DNA from: Symsagittifera roscoffensis
Taxonomy: Eukaryota; Xenacoelomorpha; Acoela; Convolutidae
Direction of reading: 5' to 3'
Assembly (NCBI RefSeq): GCF_963678635.1
Contig: NW_026971600.1
Span: 109,604 to 173,603 of the forward strand
Length of the DNA: 64,000 nucleotides
Of the stretch, positions 30,895-41,605 are shown piece after piece (position 1 is the first letter of the stretch; each line of letters begins with the position of its first letter). The notes under the pieces are model-generated. The model was not told where the DNA came from and did no database searches. It saw only the letters and a program-made list of their open reading frames with translations. The position numbers were made by a program, and so were the translations under genes.

Positions 30895-32013
30895 TAACTT
30901 AAACAAAAAACTTTCCTTCTTTTGTTTCAAATATTATTCCAAGGTTTTATATTTTCATTTTTGTTTGATTTGACTTCTAAGCTGTTTTAACATTACTGTG
31001 TGTATATTTTTTGTCTCAGTTTTTATTTTGCTTAATAGATCAATTAAAGTTTGCCCCGTAAAGTTTTCAGCAAAATCTTAGAGAAAAACTAGAAAAAAAT
31101 CAGAAATCGAGAATAATTTTACGCTAAAATTGTTGTTTGAGAAAGAATGAGAGAGAGAGAGAGAGAGAGAGAGATAAATACACTTGCTCACTAGTGAACC
31201 CCATTTGGAATATCCTTTTCGGGATATTGCTTTCTTTTCAAAAGAAAGATAAATATGGAAGGGTCCAACATTTTCTTGTTGGTAGTCCAACCATATTTAT
31301 TTGGCTTTTTTATCAAACACTCTCTGTCCTCTCTCTCTCATCATACTTTGTGCCCGGTGGGGTTAGCCAGGTCTTACGCAAAGTAACAGAGAGTGTTTTA
31401 AGCCATAAATCTGCATTATATTACATTCATATACATGTTTTGGGTGAAAAACGGACAATTTTTTGGTAAAAATGTGAAAAAAAAAAATTATGTTTTTTTT
31501 TCGAAAAATGAACATGACCCTTAACCCTGCTCAGAAATTCATGGCAAATTGATTGAGGGTAGTTTCAATGGATTTGGAGAGAAAAAAAATTTTTTCCCAA
31601 TTTTTTTTTTTCAATATTTTCACAAAAATCAGATTTTCTCAAAAAATCACAACTTTTCAGGCGTCTACTCTCATTGATTGGGCTATAATTGTTTTTTTTT
31701 TTTGAATTTCTACGCTTGTCCTAATTACGTATCAGATAGCTCCTAAAAATTTCAAACCACATTCACTTGAATTTAAAACGAACGAATAATTCAAGCTAAA
31801 AATGAAGGAAAAAAGAAGTTAAAAAATTATGTTTTTTAAATTTCGAACTTGACCAGTAGAACTGTGCTCGAGGTCCCACAAAACTTACTGGTTTTTTTGT
31901 TGATAGATTTAAAAGACACTTTTTTAAACATTACTTTTCCTTTTTTCACAACATAAAAAGTTTGAGGTTTTCCTTTATTTTGAAAAAAAAAAATTTCACT
32001 TGAAATTACAGAA
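30895..32013. other. Cassette non-coding region
   Basis: No credible gene. Holds a (GA)n tract (31149-31173), the hairpin cluster at 31208-31398, and then A/T homopolymer-rich sequence up to the right inverted repeat. Confidence 0.5.
31208..31398 (+). ncRNA. Candidate structured RNA: cluster of perfect hairpins
   Basis: Successive stems: AATATCC/GGATATT (31209-31228), CTTTCTTTT/AAAAGAAAG (31230-31248), ATAAATATGG/CCATATTTAT (31249-31258 with 31291-31300, enclosing CCAAC/GTTGG), and AAACACTCTCTGT/ACAGAGAGTGTTT (31315-31327 with 31386-31398) enclosing TACTTTG/CAAAGTA. Perfect pairing in so many adjacent stems suggests a folded RNA or DNA element. The strand is a guess. Confidence 0.4.
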
Positions 32014-32117
32014 CGGGAGGCGTTCCCGAGGAGCGTAGCGACGAGCAACGCCGGGTTAGCTATTGCCCCTTAAACCAAACGGCCATGCCTTAATATTTCG
32101 AAGGACATGATATGAAA
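32014..32117 (-). repeat. Right arm of 104-bp inverted repeat
   Basis: Reverse complement of 28444-28547. Lies about 720 bp upstream of the PolB start. Confidence 0.9.
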
Positions 32118-32836
32118 TGTTTCACGGGACACCGAATGACATGAAGGAAACTTTGATTCCGATATCTTTTACACATTCAAATGACAATCTATGCTTATCA
32201 TGCATCGGTAACTATCAAGGTGTCAAATTTGCAAAATTTTCATTTTTTAAGTTTACTATTTTTTTCAACTTAATTAGTTAGTTGAGGGCTTTACTTTCTG
32301 AATACTTTTATCTCATAAATCTACTTTTTATTATACCTATTTACGCAAACCAAGAAGTGGGCTTGAAATCATTAGGAAATTACTGTTTCACGGTTAAAAT
32401 TAGTCAGAAAAAGTTTTAGGCTCTATCTGAATCATTCTAAGCATTAAATTTTGTAATTTAGTGCTGAAATGTTAATTGAAAGTCTAAACCAGTCGCCTAA
32501 AAAAAGCCAAAATTTTATCGCTAACCCTTAAAATTAACAGCAAAAGTTTGAGGCTGTAAATGAATCAGTTTTTAGTATACAAAACCCCTCCACTTGAGCA
32601 GAGTGATGAGACATATAGAGCTTAAAGCTAGAATAAACCCTGTTTTTGGAAAGGAAAAGACTTATTGCCAAGACGGCGAAGTATAACTCTCGTTAATGGC
32701 TTCTACTTGCCCTTACCCGCAAAGTTTTTTGGTGCTAGTCACTTCTCGCTTTTGCTTTTCCATAACCAGTTCTACTTGAAATTCTCCTAAATTTTCTTGA
32801 AATTTTCCTGAATTACTTCAGTAACTTCAACAAACA
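32118..32836. promoter_or_regulatory. Spacer upstream of PolB
   Basis: AT-rich, no ORF. Expected to hold the PolB promoter, but I see no defined element. Confidence 0.35.
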
Positions 32837-35377
32837 ATGCCGAACTCTACTTCTATCGCGACACCTGTTCCTTGCCAGCAGTGCGGAAAAATACTGAGCT
32901 CTAAAAGGAACTTGAGAAGACATGAGCAAAAAGTTCACAAGATCCTTCCTCCCCCTCCTCCTCAAACTGTTTGCGATGAGTGTCTAGAGTCATTCGAGAG
33001 TTTGTCGGAAGCCCGAGAGCACGTCGAGCTGGTACATGACATGACTTCGAATAGTCATTGTATCTATTGCCATACAATATTTCTCACCGCGGAAAGCTAT
33101 GGACAACACTTGCTGAAGAAGCACGCATTGCCTGTTTGGGACGGCATTGAGACGACGTCTTCCTCTGCCCCAACGGAAAGCGCGTTCAGAGGCAAATTGC
33201 GTCGATACGATCTCAAAGTTGGTGAAAAAGAAATGGATTTGCTTCAAGTCATGATGCAAAACAAGGAGGAAATAGATGCTCTTATACTGGAAAGGGTCAA
33301 AAAGGGTCCGAACAAGGTGCAATTCCATGTGGAAGTGGGAATGATCAAAATTCCCACTGTGCAAGACGGGGACAGTGGAAACTTCGAAAGGACCATGCTG
33401 TTTCTGAACACTAAGACATTGACAGTGTACTTCGAGGGAATAGCTGGGGTTCAATTCTTGGAACTGATTGAACATATGGCCAACCAAGTCAATTCGTTCT
33501 CTTCTCATGGTAGCGGATGGATTATTGACAGAATTGAAAAATTGCAAATCAGTTTCGCGGCCTTCTCACCAATAAGAGCAGGATCCTACCTCGAGCTACC
33601 TGATGCACTCAGCGCAGCATCTACTCTGCTCACAAATATCAACACTAAAGATGATGACCGTTGCTTTCTCTACTCCTTTGTTGCCGCATATCACAATGTG
33701 AATGAGCCGGCCCTCTACCCCACATCTAGACGGTGGCTGGAGAAAAACAAAGTCTCAACCTACAATCTCGACAAAGAAGGAATTGTGAAAATCAATGGGG
33801 AATACGAAATGCCAATGGGTCTGATGGATATGGACAGATTTGAAAAGTTGAACAATTGTCAAATCAACGTCTTCCGGTAAGCAAATTCTAATTTCCTTCT
33901 AAAAATTTTAAAATTCCTTCAATAATGTTCTTCACCTATTCAAACACCCTTTTTATTTCATTTCAAACCTAGGTATAAAAATTATTTTTCTGTTCAGGTA
34001 CAACGATGGCGAATTGTTGCCCATAAGAGTATCGAGCAGATTCACTACTAGCCTGATTGTGGACTTGTTGCTGCTGACAGATGGATCAAAATATCACTAT
34101 GTGTTGATAAGTGATCTCCAGAAACTGGTCGAGTACGTGCGGCACAAAGTGCACCGATTTCAATCTGAGATTTGTCGCAAATGTTTCCACACATGCGCTT
34201 CATTCGAAACTTTGAGAAGACATCAAGAACTGTGCTACCAAGACGAAGATGTCGTCATAACAATGCCCAAGCCGGGAAAAGATGACCACAAGTTCAAAAA
34301 CTTAACAGCTCGTTGGTACGTACCCAGAGTAATCTACTTTGATTTGGAGTCACTGCTCTTACCAGTATACGGACCGCAACCTGATCCGCGAAAATCTAGC
34401 ACGCAAACAATTGAAATCCATCAACCGTGCGGCTACGCGTTAGCAGTAATCGAATTTGGGAAAAAAGACCTGTTAAAGTTTGAGCTTAAAAGAGGACCGA
34501 ATGTGATGGAAGAGCTAATTAGCTCCCTTGAATCGTTAGCGAGACAAATTTACGTAGAAAAAAGGAAATATTACACTTTCACTGGTATAACAGACCAGGA
34601 ACGGGAAGATGCTACAATTTGTTGGATATGCGAGAATGATTTTTCCGACAATGATCAAGTGGTACTTGATCATTGCCATTACACCAACAAGTTTCTGGGT
34701 TGGGCACACAATGAGTGTAACGTTAATAGAAAAACAACAAATTACATTCCAGTGGTAGCTCATAATTTGTCAAATTATGATTTACACTTTATAATCAAAG
34801 CGCTGGCAAAAAGCGATTCGGAAAACACTTTTTCCGTAATACCCGCATCTGAAGAAAAATATATATCCTTGACAATCTCAGTCTACATAAAAACGTACAC
34901 GGACAAAAACGGAAAAATCAAAAAACTCTACGAAAATCTGAGATTCATCGATTCGTATAGGTTCATGCTGGCATCGTTGGCAAAACTTGTCGATAATTTG
35001 CCCAACGAAAAGTTTTTTCTGCTGGAGAACTATTTTGAAAAACTCGGCCACTCACGTGAAAAAGTCAGTCTGTTGAAACAGAAAGGGCATTACCCCTACT
35101 CATACTTCAACTCATTCGAAAAATTCCGAGAAACTCGCCTTCCCCCACGAGCAATGTGGAAAAATAGTCTAACAGGAGGGGATGTGAGTGTTTCAAGAAG
35201 CGAGTACAATCATGCCCTTAAAGTTTTCACCGAACTGAAGTGTGGCTCACTTGGTGATTACCACGACTTGTACTTGACTACAGATGTGCTATTGCTTGCT
35301 TCCGTTTTCGTTAATTGTTGTGATTGTTGTGATAAGCCTAATTGTTGTGATAAACTTATTAAATAGTTTCATATGTT

Positions 35378-36187
35378 ATGACTGATCCTGAGGGAACACA
35401 GCCTGCCCCCCAGCGGCTCAACTCCACATCTGGCCTTGTGACCGCTGACTACTACCCAACCGTGGATGATCTACTTCGGGCTGACGGCACTGAGACGTTC
35501 GGAAAGCTGACTGGAAAGCTGAAAAAAGACAGCATACTTTGCCTGTTGCGCGAAGCTGTTACGCAACTTCGGGAAGCTAAGTATAATCAAAATAGTTGTA
35601 CTCATGCTGTTGATGCAGGGGAAGATGCCGATAAACGTCTTGATGTTATTGAAAAGAAACTTGATGTTGTTGTTGAGAAGCTTGAAAAGACCGATCCCCA
35701 ATTACCCCGAATCAAAGTTTCATCTGTTTCGTCACCGGAGCTACTTGAGAAGTTGGACGAGATCAGGATTCAAGGCATACCTGAAAGCTCTGCCAATTCT
35801 GCTAACAAGCGCTTTGAGGATGATGGGAAATCAGTGACTGATATACTTGAATATCTCGAGGCAAATTCTTCTACGGGGATTCAGGAGGTCTTCCGCGTGG
35901 GAAAACCCAATACGGATCCAAATAAGCCGAGACCTGTTATAATCAAATTCAATTCTGTTTGGTCTACAAGGAAGATTCTAAGCAAGAGTTACAATCTGAA
36001 AGAGTATTGTGATGCTGTCTATATTTCCAAGTCCCTAACCAAAGCTGGCCAGGAACTTGAAAGGCAGCTCCTGAAACGACGTCGTGAACTAATCGAAGGC
36101 GGCTATGATCGCAAGCAGATCAAAATTCGTGACCTGAAGCTTTATCTTGATGACGAGTTGCAACAACTTGAGCCAAAGCAAAATTGA
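35378..36187 (+). CDS. LINE ORF1 protein (coiled coil plus RRM-like domain)
   Basis: 269 residues. A heptad-rich helix (KRLDVIEKKLDVVVEKLEKT) is followed by a domain beginning EIRIQGIPES and containing VFRVGK and RPVIIKFNSVWSTRKIL, then a basic helix (LLKRRRELIEGGYDRKQIKI). This is the layout of ORF1 RNA-binding proteins that coat LINE RNA. It ends at TGA 36185-36187, which is followed by CTAG and by ORF2 in the same frame. Confidence 0.75.
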   Translation: MTDPEGTQPAPQRLNSTSGLVTADYYPTVDDLLRADGTETFGKLTGKLKKDSILCLLREAVTQLREAKYNQNSCTHAVDAGEDADKRLDVIEKKLDVVVEKLEKTDPQLPRIKVSSVSSPELLEKLDEIRIQGIPESSANSANKRFEDDGKSVTDILEYLEANSSTGIQEVFRVGKPNTDPNKPRPVIIKFNSVWSTRKILSKSYNLKEYCDAVYISKSLTKAGQELERQLLKRRRELIEGGYDRKQIKIRDLKLYLDDELQQLEPKQN

Positions 36188-39019
36188 CTAGAGAAAAAGT
36201 TATCGATTGTCTTTTTCAATTGCCAAAGTATGCTCTCTTTGGAAAGAAGATTGAAGTTTGTTAATATGTTATACAAATGGAATTGTGATATTATTTGCTT
36301 GACTGAAACCTGGTTGACCAGCACGGTTGAATCATCGTTTGTTTTCCCGTATGCTGATTACACTGTTCTTGCTCGCTCTGATCGTAAAAATGGTGAACAC
36401 GGAGGTAGCCTTATTGCTATAAAGGGCTCAATTCCTTCTACGTTCCATCTTCAACCGGTTGTTTGCGAATCCCCTGTTGGCTGTGCAGTTTTATTGGTTT
36501 CAGCTTCGCTCCTTATTTGCATTGCTGTCATCTATAATCCTCCCGCTTCTTCGCATTTCAGATTATCCGTTATAAGCATTAGTGAGTTTTTGGAAACTGC
36601 ACATATTGCATTCAAATCTGAATGTGCTAAGCGCGGATCTCTGCACGACAGCTACTTCCTTGTCTCGGGTGATATGAATCTTCCCAATATTGACTGGTAC
36701 TCTTGCTACAGCTCCTCGAGCTATGACGCAAACTTGCTTTCTTTGTTTCATGATTATGATCTAGAGCAGCACATCTTTGAACCAACACATTGCAGTGGGA
36801 GCATTCTCGATATCCTATTGCTTAACCGTGCTAATCCTGGTGATATTGAAGTTTTGGAGTCCGATTTCTCTGATCACAAGCCTGTCAGCATTACGTTTCC
36901 TACTAAATCAGACGATGAAATTCGACCAGTAGCCTACTCCAAATCCTCCTTTGACTATACTACGTTCTCCGTGATGCTTAATTCTGGTTATAATGCTCTG
37001 CAGTATGCCCATTTGTATGATGACTTCAGCGTGGTGATTTTCTCAATTCTAAATGAGAGTGTGCGTGTTTCTTCCTACCGTAAAAGACTCAAACGTCAAA
37101 ATCTGCCGTTTTATTATTCTTCACATACGGTCCACCTTTTAAATAAACTTGGCACCCAGAAAAAGCGCAATCCCATGCACGATCATAGCACTCTTGTAGA
37201 CAGTCTAAATGTGTCAATGGAACTTGACAAGGTCTGCTTCCTGCAATCCTATGAGACTATGGACGTCAATTCTTGCTTCAAGATTTTGAAAAGCTTGAGC
37301 AATTCTTCTCCCTACCCAGGCACAATGCATTTTGCAAAAAGATCTGCTTCCACTACTATTGAGAAGGCAAATCTTTTTAATGACTTTTTTGCGTCTGTCT
37401 TCAAGACCTCCGGGGATATTCAGATTACCAGCCTTAGTACTTCTTCTACCATTGAGTTGTGCAAGGTGTCTGTTAGTCATGAAAAAGTCTTACATTTTCT
37501 TCAGTCGGCAAATGACTCTGCTTCTGTCTGCTGTGACGATGTCCCGCCGGCTTTCCTAAAACATTGTGCATTTCAACTGAGTCCTCTAGTGGCTGCTCTC
37601 TATGAAGACATTTTAAAGCGAAAAAAGTGGCCCGATGTTTGGAAAACTGCGTACATAACTCCTCTTTACAAGAAGGATAGCCACAGTGATGTGTCCAATT
37701 ATCGTCCCATCAGCCTGCTACCGAAACTTTCCCTCGGTCTGGAGCGTATCTTATTTGATTACATTTACACTAGCATTAGGCCGAAAATTACGAAATACCA
37801 ATCCGGCTTTATGTCAAGGCGTTCAACTGTCACGCAACTGTTAAACTTCTGTGATGAGCTTCATAGGAATCACGAACTTGGTATTTCGTCTTTTGTTTTT
37901 TATGTGGATATCAAAAAGGCGTTTGACTCGGTTCCTCACCATAAATTGCTCAAAAAACTTGCGGATTTCGGTTTGGATGTTAGCTTTCTCCAATTACTTA
38001 AAAGTTATCTTTCTGGACGCTTTCAACGTGTGCGAATCAATGGTGTGCTCTCTGATTTTGTGAGCATTATGAGTGGTGTCCCGCAAGGTAGTATTCTGGG
38101 GCCGTTATTGTTCTTGTTATTTGTGAACGATCTTCCTGATTATCTCTTATCCAAGCCATCCCTCTTTGCTGATGATCTGAAATGCTGCAGTACCTCTGTT
38201 CCCGTACTTCAACGCGATCTAGATGCTGTTATCAATTGGTGTGGCGAAAATTCTCTCGATTTACATCCTGTCAAATGTAAAGTCCTGAAGTTTTTTAACC
38301 ACAGCTCTGAAAACCCAGATCTCTATATTGGTGATCACAAAATCGATGAATCTTTAGACGTCAAAGATCTTGGGATCATTTTCAGTTCTGATTTATCGTG
38401 GTCGCACCATGTTTCTGAAAAGTTATTCAAGTGCAACAAAGTGTACTTTATGTTAAAGCGAAATGTTCCGAGCAGTACTCCGAGACAAACGAAGGTTCGG
38501 CTCTACAAAGCATGTATTCTATCTGTGCTTACTTATGGTTCTTCTATCTGGATACCTAACAAGACCGACTTATCCAAGCTCGAAGCTTTCAACAGAAGAT
38601 GTGTGAGATGGATCGGTCTGTCAGGTGATTATAAAACGTCACTGATAAAGTTAGGAATCTATCCTCTGCCATATCATATTGAAATCTCAAATCTTCTGTT
38701 TTTCCATAAACTGTTTCAGGACAAGTACGATTTAAACCCCTTCGATTTTGTTGATATAAATGACCCATCTGTATCATTACGGAGTGTTGATATATACTCT
38801 TTCAAATTAAAGAAGCGAAAATACGAGAAGACAAAGTCCTTTTATTTTGACCGTATTCCTAGACTATTGAATTTCATGAAGCTTGATGTCCGTCTATCAT
38901 TCCCCCGGTACAAGCGTGAAGTTATGAAGTTCTATGATACGAAGCTACGTCAAACATTCGAAGAAAACATTCCGTGTACTTGGTATGGAAAGTGCTGCTG
39001 TACCTTCTGCCGGTCATAG
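36188..39019 (+). CDS. LINE ORF2: AP endonuclease and reverse transcriptase
   Basis: An ATG start is at 36230, but the frame is open back to the ORF1 stop, and the first APE strand (LSIVFFNCQS) lies upstream of that ATG. APE motifs are LTETWL, GDMNLPNIDW and SDHKPVSITF. RT motifs are YRPISLLP, YVDIKKAFDSVPH, SGVPQGSILGPLLFLLFVNDLP and FADDLK. A Cys-rich C terminus (CTWYGKCCCTFC) follows. It nicks target DNA and primes reverse transcription. The RT is closest to the CR1/L2/Jockey group by eye. The upstream APE residues support readthrough of the ORF1 stop rather than initiation at 36230. Confidence 0.9.
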   Translation, partial: LEKKLSIVFFNCQSMLSLERRLKFVNMLYKWNCDIICLTETWLTSTVESSFVFPYADYTVLARSDRKNGEHGGSLIAIKGSIPSTFHLQPVVCESPVGCAVLLVSASLLICIAVIYNPPASSHFRLSVISISEFLETAHIAFKSECAKRGSLHDSYFLVSGDMNLPNIDWYSCYSSSSYDANLLSLFHDYDLEQHIFEPTHCSGSILDILLLNRANPGDIEVLESDFSDHKPVSITFPTKSDDEIRPVAYSKSSFDYTTFSVMLNSGYNALQYAHLYDDFSVVIFSILNESVRVSSYRKRLKRQNLPFYYSSHTVHLLNKLGTQKKRNPMHDHSTLVDSLNVSMELDKVCFLQSYETMDVNSCFKILKSLSNSSPYPGTMHFAKRSASTTIEKANLFNDFFASVFKTSGDIQITSLSTSSTIELCKVSVSHEKVLHFLQSANDSASVCCDDVPPAFLKHCAFQLSPLVAALYEDILKRKKWPDVWKTAYITPLYKKDSHSDVSNYRPISLLPKLSLGLERILFDYIYTSIRPKITKYQSGFMSRRSTVTQLLNFCDELHRNHELGISSFVFYVDIKKAFDSVPHHKLLKKLADFGLDVSFLQLLKSYLSGRFQRVRINGVLSDFVSIMSGVPQGSILGPLLFLLFVNDLPDYLLSKPSLFADDLKCCSTSVPVLQRDLDAVINWCGENSLDLHPVKCKVLKFFNHSSENPDLYIGDHKIDESLDVKDLGIIFSSDLSWSHHVSEKLFKCNKVYFMLKRNVPSSTPRQTKVRLYKACILSVLTYGSSIWIPNKTDLSKLEAFNRRCVRWIGLSGDYKTSLIKLGIYPLPYHIEISNLLFFHKLFQDKYDLNPFDFVDINDPSVSLRSVDIYSFKLKKRKYEKTKSFYFDRIPRLLNFMKLDVRLSFPRYKREVMKFYDTKLRQTFEENIPCTWYGKCCCTFCRS

Positions 39020-41605
39020 TTTATTTTATATATTTATATTTTTTTTTTTCGTTTTATGTTTGCATTTCATTATTTGTGATTGTAAACTCCCCACGGGGTA
39101 AATTAAGCCTTCCTCTCTCTCTCTCTCTCTCTCTCGAAGCTTTTCGTGAAGTTTGCTATCAAACATACGGGCTGGATTGCGCCTGTTACTTCACGGCAAG
39201 TAACCTTTCCGGGGACGCCTTTCTAAAAGTTTGTAAGCCCGAACTGAAACTCTTAACGGACCGTGAACATCTAGACCTTGTGCAGCGAATGATACGAGGA
39301 GGCATGTCGTCGATTTACGCGCGCCGATTTTACAAAGCAAACAATAAATACCTCGACGATTTTTCGCCCTCAGAACCATCAAGCTACATCCTCAATATTG
39401 ATGCAAACAATTTGTACGGGGGGATAATGAAACACTGCCCTTTGCCCTTAAACGATTTTTCAATAGTTGAAAAAAGTCTGGCAGACATACTGCTCACCAG
39501 CGAAACATCAGAATGGGGTTATATAGTTGAAGTCAATTTAACCATACCCGAAGAGCTTCACGACTTCTTTGCTGATTACCCCCTTGCCCCCTCTCGTGAA
39601 GTAGTGGACATCGGTGCAATGAGCAACGAGCAAGTCGACATGTTGGGAAAATTGGGAATCACCACACTGCCAAAAGTGCCAAAGCTTCTACAGACCTTGC
39701 ATCCTAAAGAAGGTTATGTTTTGCACTACCTTACCCTAAAATTGTACCATGAGCTAGGAATGAAAATAACTCACCTCGGAAAAGTTCTTCAGTTCCGCCA
39801 AAGTCACTGGATGGCACCCTTTGTTGACCTCAACACCCGCCTACGAAAAGCCGCGGTAAATAAATTCCAGGAGAACTTCTACAAGCTAATTGTTAGTTCA
39901 GCTTTCGGTAAGACAATGGAGTCTAAGTTAGGAAGAAAGAAGCTGGAGATTGTAAGGAATGAGAGAGAACTTTTACAAAAAACAGCTCTGAGCACAATGA
40001 AAAGCTTTCAAATCATTGACGATCAATTAGCCACAATTAGCTTTTCAGTAACAAAAATATTGTGGGATAAACCTATGATAGTTGGTGCGACCATCCTAGA
40101 CCTCGCCAAGCGTTTCATGTTTCAGTTTCACTATCAAAAAATGAAACCAAATCTAAACTTGGAACTCCTTTACTCCGACACGGATAGTTTTATTTACGCC
40201 ATAAAAACTGATGACGTTTACCGAGACTTGGAGAAAATAAAAGCTGATTTCGACTTTTCAAATTACGATAAGGACCATTTCTTGTTCGAGGATACCAACA
40301 AGAAAGTTGTGCTGAAGTTCAAAGACGAGACTGGTGGGAAGCCGATCAGAGAATTCATCGCCCTAAAACCGAAACTATATTCGGTCGTCCTTAATGGTAA
40401 ATAAAATTTAAGCCACCCTTCCACCCCCCATTCCTACCTTTTACAGAACAAAAATACCACCACCAACCTACCTACACCCCTTAATTTGTTGCATTAAACT
40501 ATGGGCATTTAGCTGATTTAGGCAACATTATACAATGTTGCCTAAACGTTGATTTATCTGACAACATATTCCCCCTTGTTTCCTCTTTTTTAATCATAAT
40601 TTAGAGTCTTCTGCTCTTTTTTGGTAAAATGAATCAAATTTTGTTCGGTATAAATTGAGTTGCTGAAGTGAAATGAAGCTATCCCCAACGTTGTAGAAAA
40701 GAATAATAATTTTGCTATTGTTTAGAAGGCACTCAAAAATTGAGTGCCAAAGGAATTAAACGGAGTGCACAGAGAGAACTGGTCCACCAAACCTTCAGGG
40801 ACACATTATTCACTGGAAAAACAATGAGAGTATACAACTATAATATAGTTTCGAAAGGTCACACCAATATGACAGTGAAACAAAACAAACTTGCATTATC
40901 ACCATTCGACTCAAAACGTTTTCTACTTTTCGACGGAATTTCGACAGTGCCCTTTGGCCATAAAGCCGCTGAAGAAAATGCTTTTCTAGAAGACATTTAC
41001 ATGGACACCGAGTGGGCCAACTCATACAATGAAACTGATAACAGTTCTCCCGATTTTACACTCCCGGATTGGGGATTTTTACAGCGGCCCTACTCAGAAG
41101 CAGAGCTGCAAGAAGAAGAAGAAGCTTCTAGTAGCCGAGTCCGTGAACGTCCCCCTATAAAAAACCCATTTATTTTATCTGAAGCTTCAGAAGAACGACC
41201 ATCTAAAAAACACCGCAAAGAAAACCAAAACAATAAACATTAAAGTCTGAAACATATATTTTCAGATGATTTTTACTCTTCGTCCTTTTTATACTTCGAC
41301 TTGTATATGTTTTGGTTTTTACCAATTTACAACTAATAAAATGCTCGTATTGAGCTCAATCACTGTTTTAACATAAATAGCTTCAGGCAAATAAACTAGT
41401 AGACATAAACCAAGTGTTAATTCAAACAAATGTGTGAAATCCTTAGGCTTGTTTTGAATAATAAACTTTAATAGCATGACAAATCTTTGACGAAAAGAAA
41501 GAAAGCCAGGAAATGATATCCACATGAAACTAGGACGAAAAAAGAAAAGTTCAGGAATTAGGACGATTAATTTTAATTATCGCGGGAAAAGGGACCGCTT
41601 TCAAA

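Larger units (their letters stand above)
35311..39135 (+). mobile_element. APE-type non-LTR retrotransposon (LINE) inside PolB
   Basis: Full-length looking: a short 5' UTR with repeats of TTGTTGTGAT (35313-35355), ORF1, ORF2 and a 3' tail of (CT)n at 39113-39135 instead of poly(A). The flanking PolB sequence joins as GTTTTCG on the left and TCGAAGC on the right, so the TSD is at most about 3 bp. The microsatellite-type tail suits CR1/L2-like elements. Both ORFs are open, so the insertion is young. Confidence 0.88.
32837..41243 (+). pseudogene. Protein-primed family B DNA polymerase, three exons, disrupted by a LINE
   Basis: Replicates the Polinton. Parts: 32837-33876, 33998-35310, LINE, 39136-40396, 40726-41243. 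Introns at 33877-33997 and 40397-40725 have GT-AG ends and matching phases. The N terminus has C2H2-type fingers (CQQCGK, CDECLE, CIYCHT). Exo I is YFDLES, with an HNH-like insert (CWICEND...LDHCHY...HNECN), Exo II HNLSNYDLHF and Exo III YHDLYLTTDVLL. After the LINE, motif A is NIDANNLYG, the KxxNxxFG-type motif is SSAFGKT and motif C is YSDTDSF. The last exon carries the KGIKRS and KLALSPFDSKR blocks and a basic tail. The LINE introduces stops after Exo III, so this copy is probably inactive. Confidence 0.92.

Noticed and set aside
32990..33547. Minus-strand 185-residue ORF
   Set aside because: Antisense shadow of PolB exon 1.
38974..39135. N-terminal extension of the PolB fragment ORF
   Set aside because: This stretch is LINE ORF2 end, 3' UTR and (CT)n tail, not polymerase. 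PolB resumes at about 39136.
39100..39140. CRISPR-like or satellite array
   Set aside because: Simple (CT)n tail of the LINE. No spacer structure anywhere in the window.
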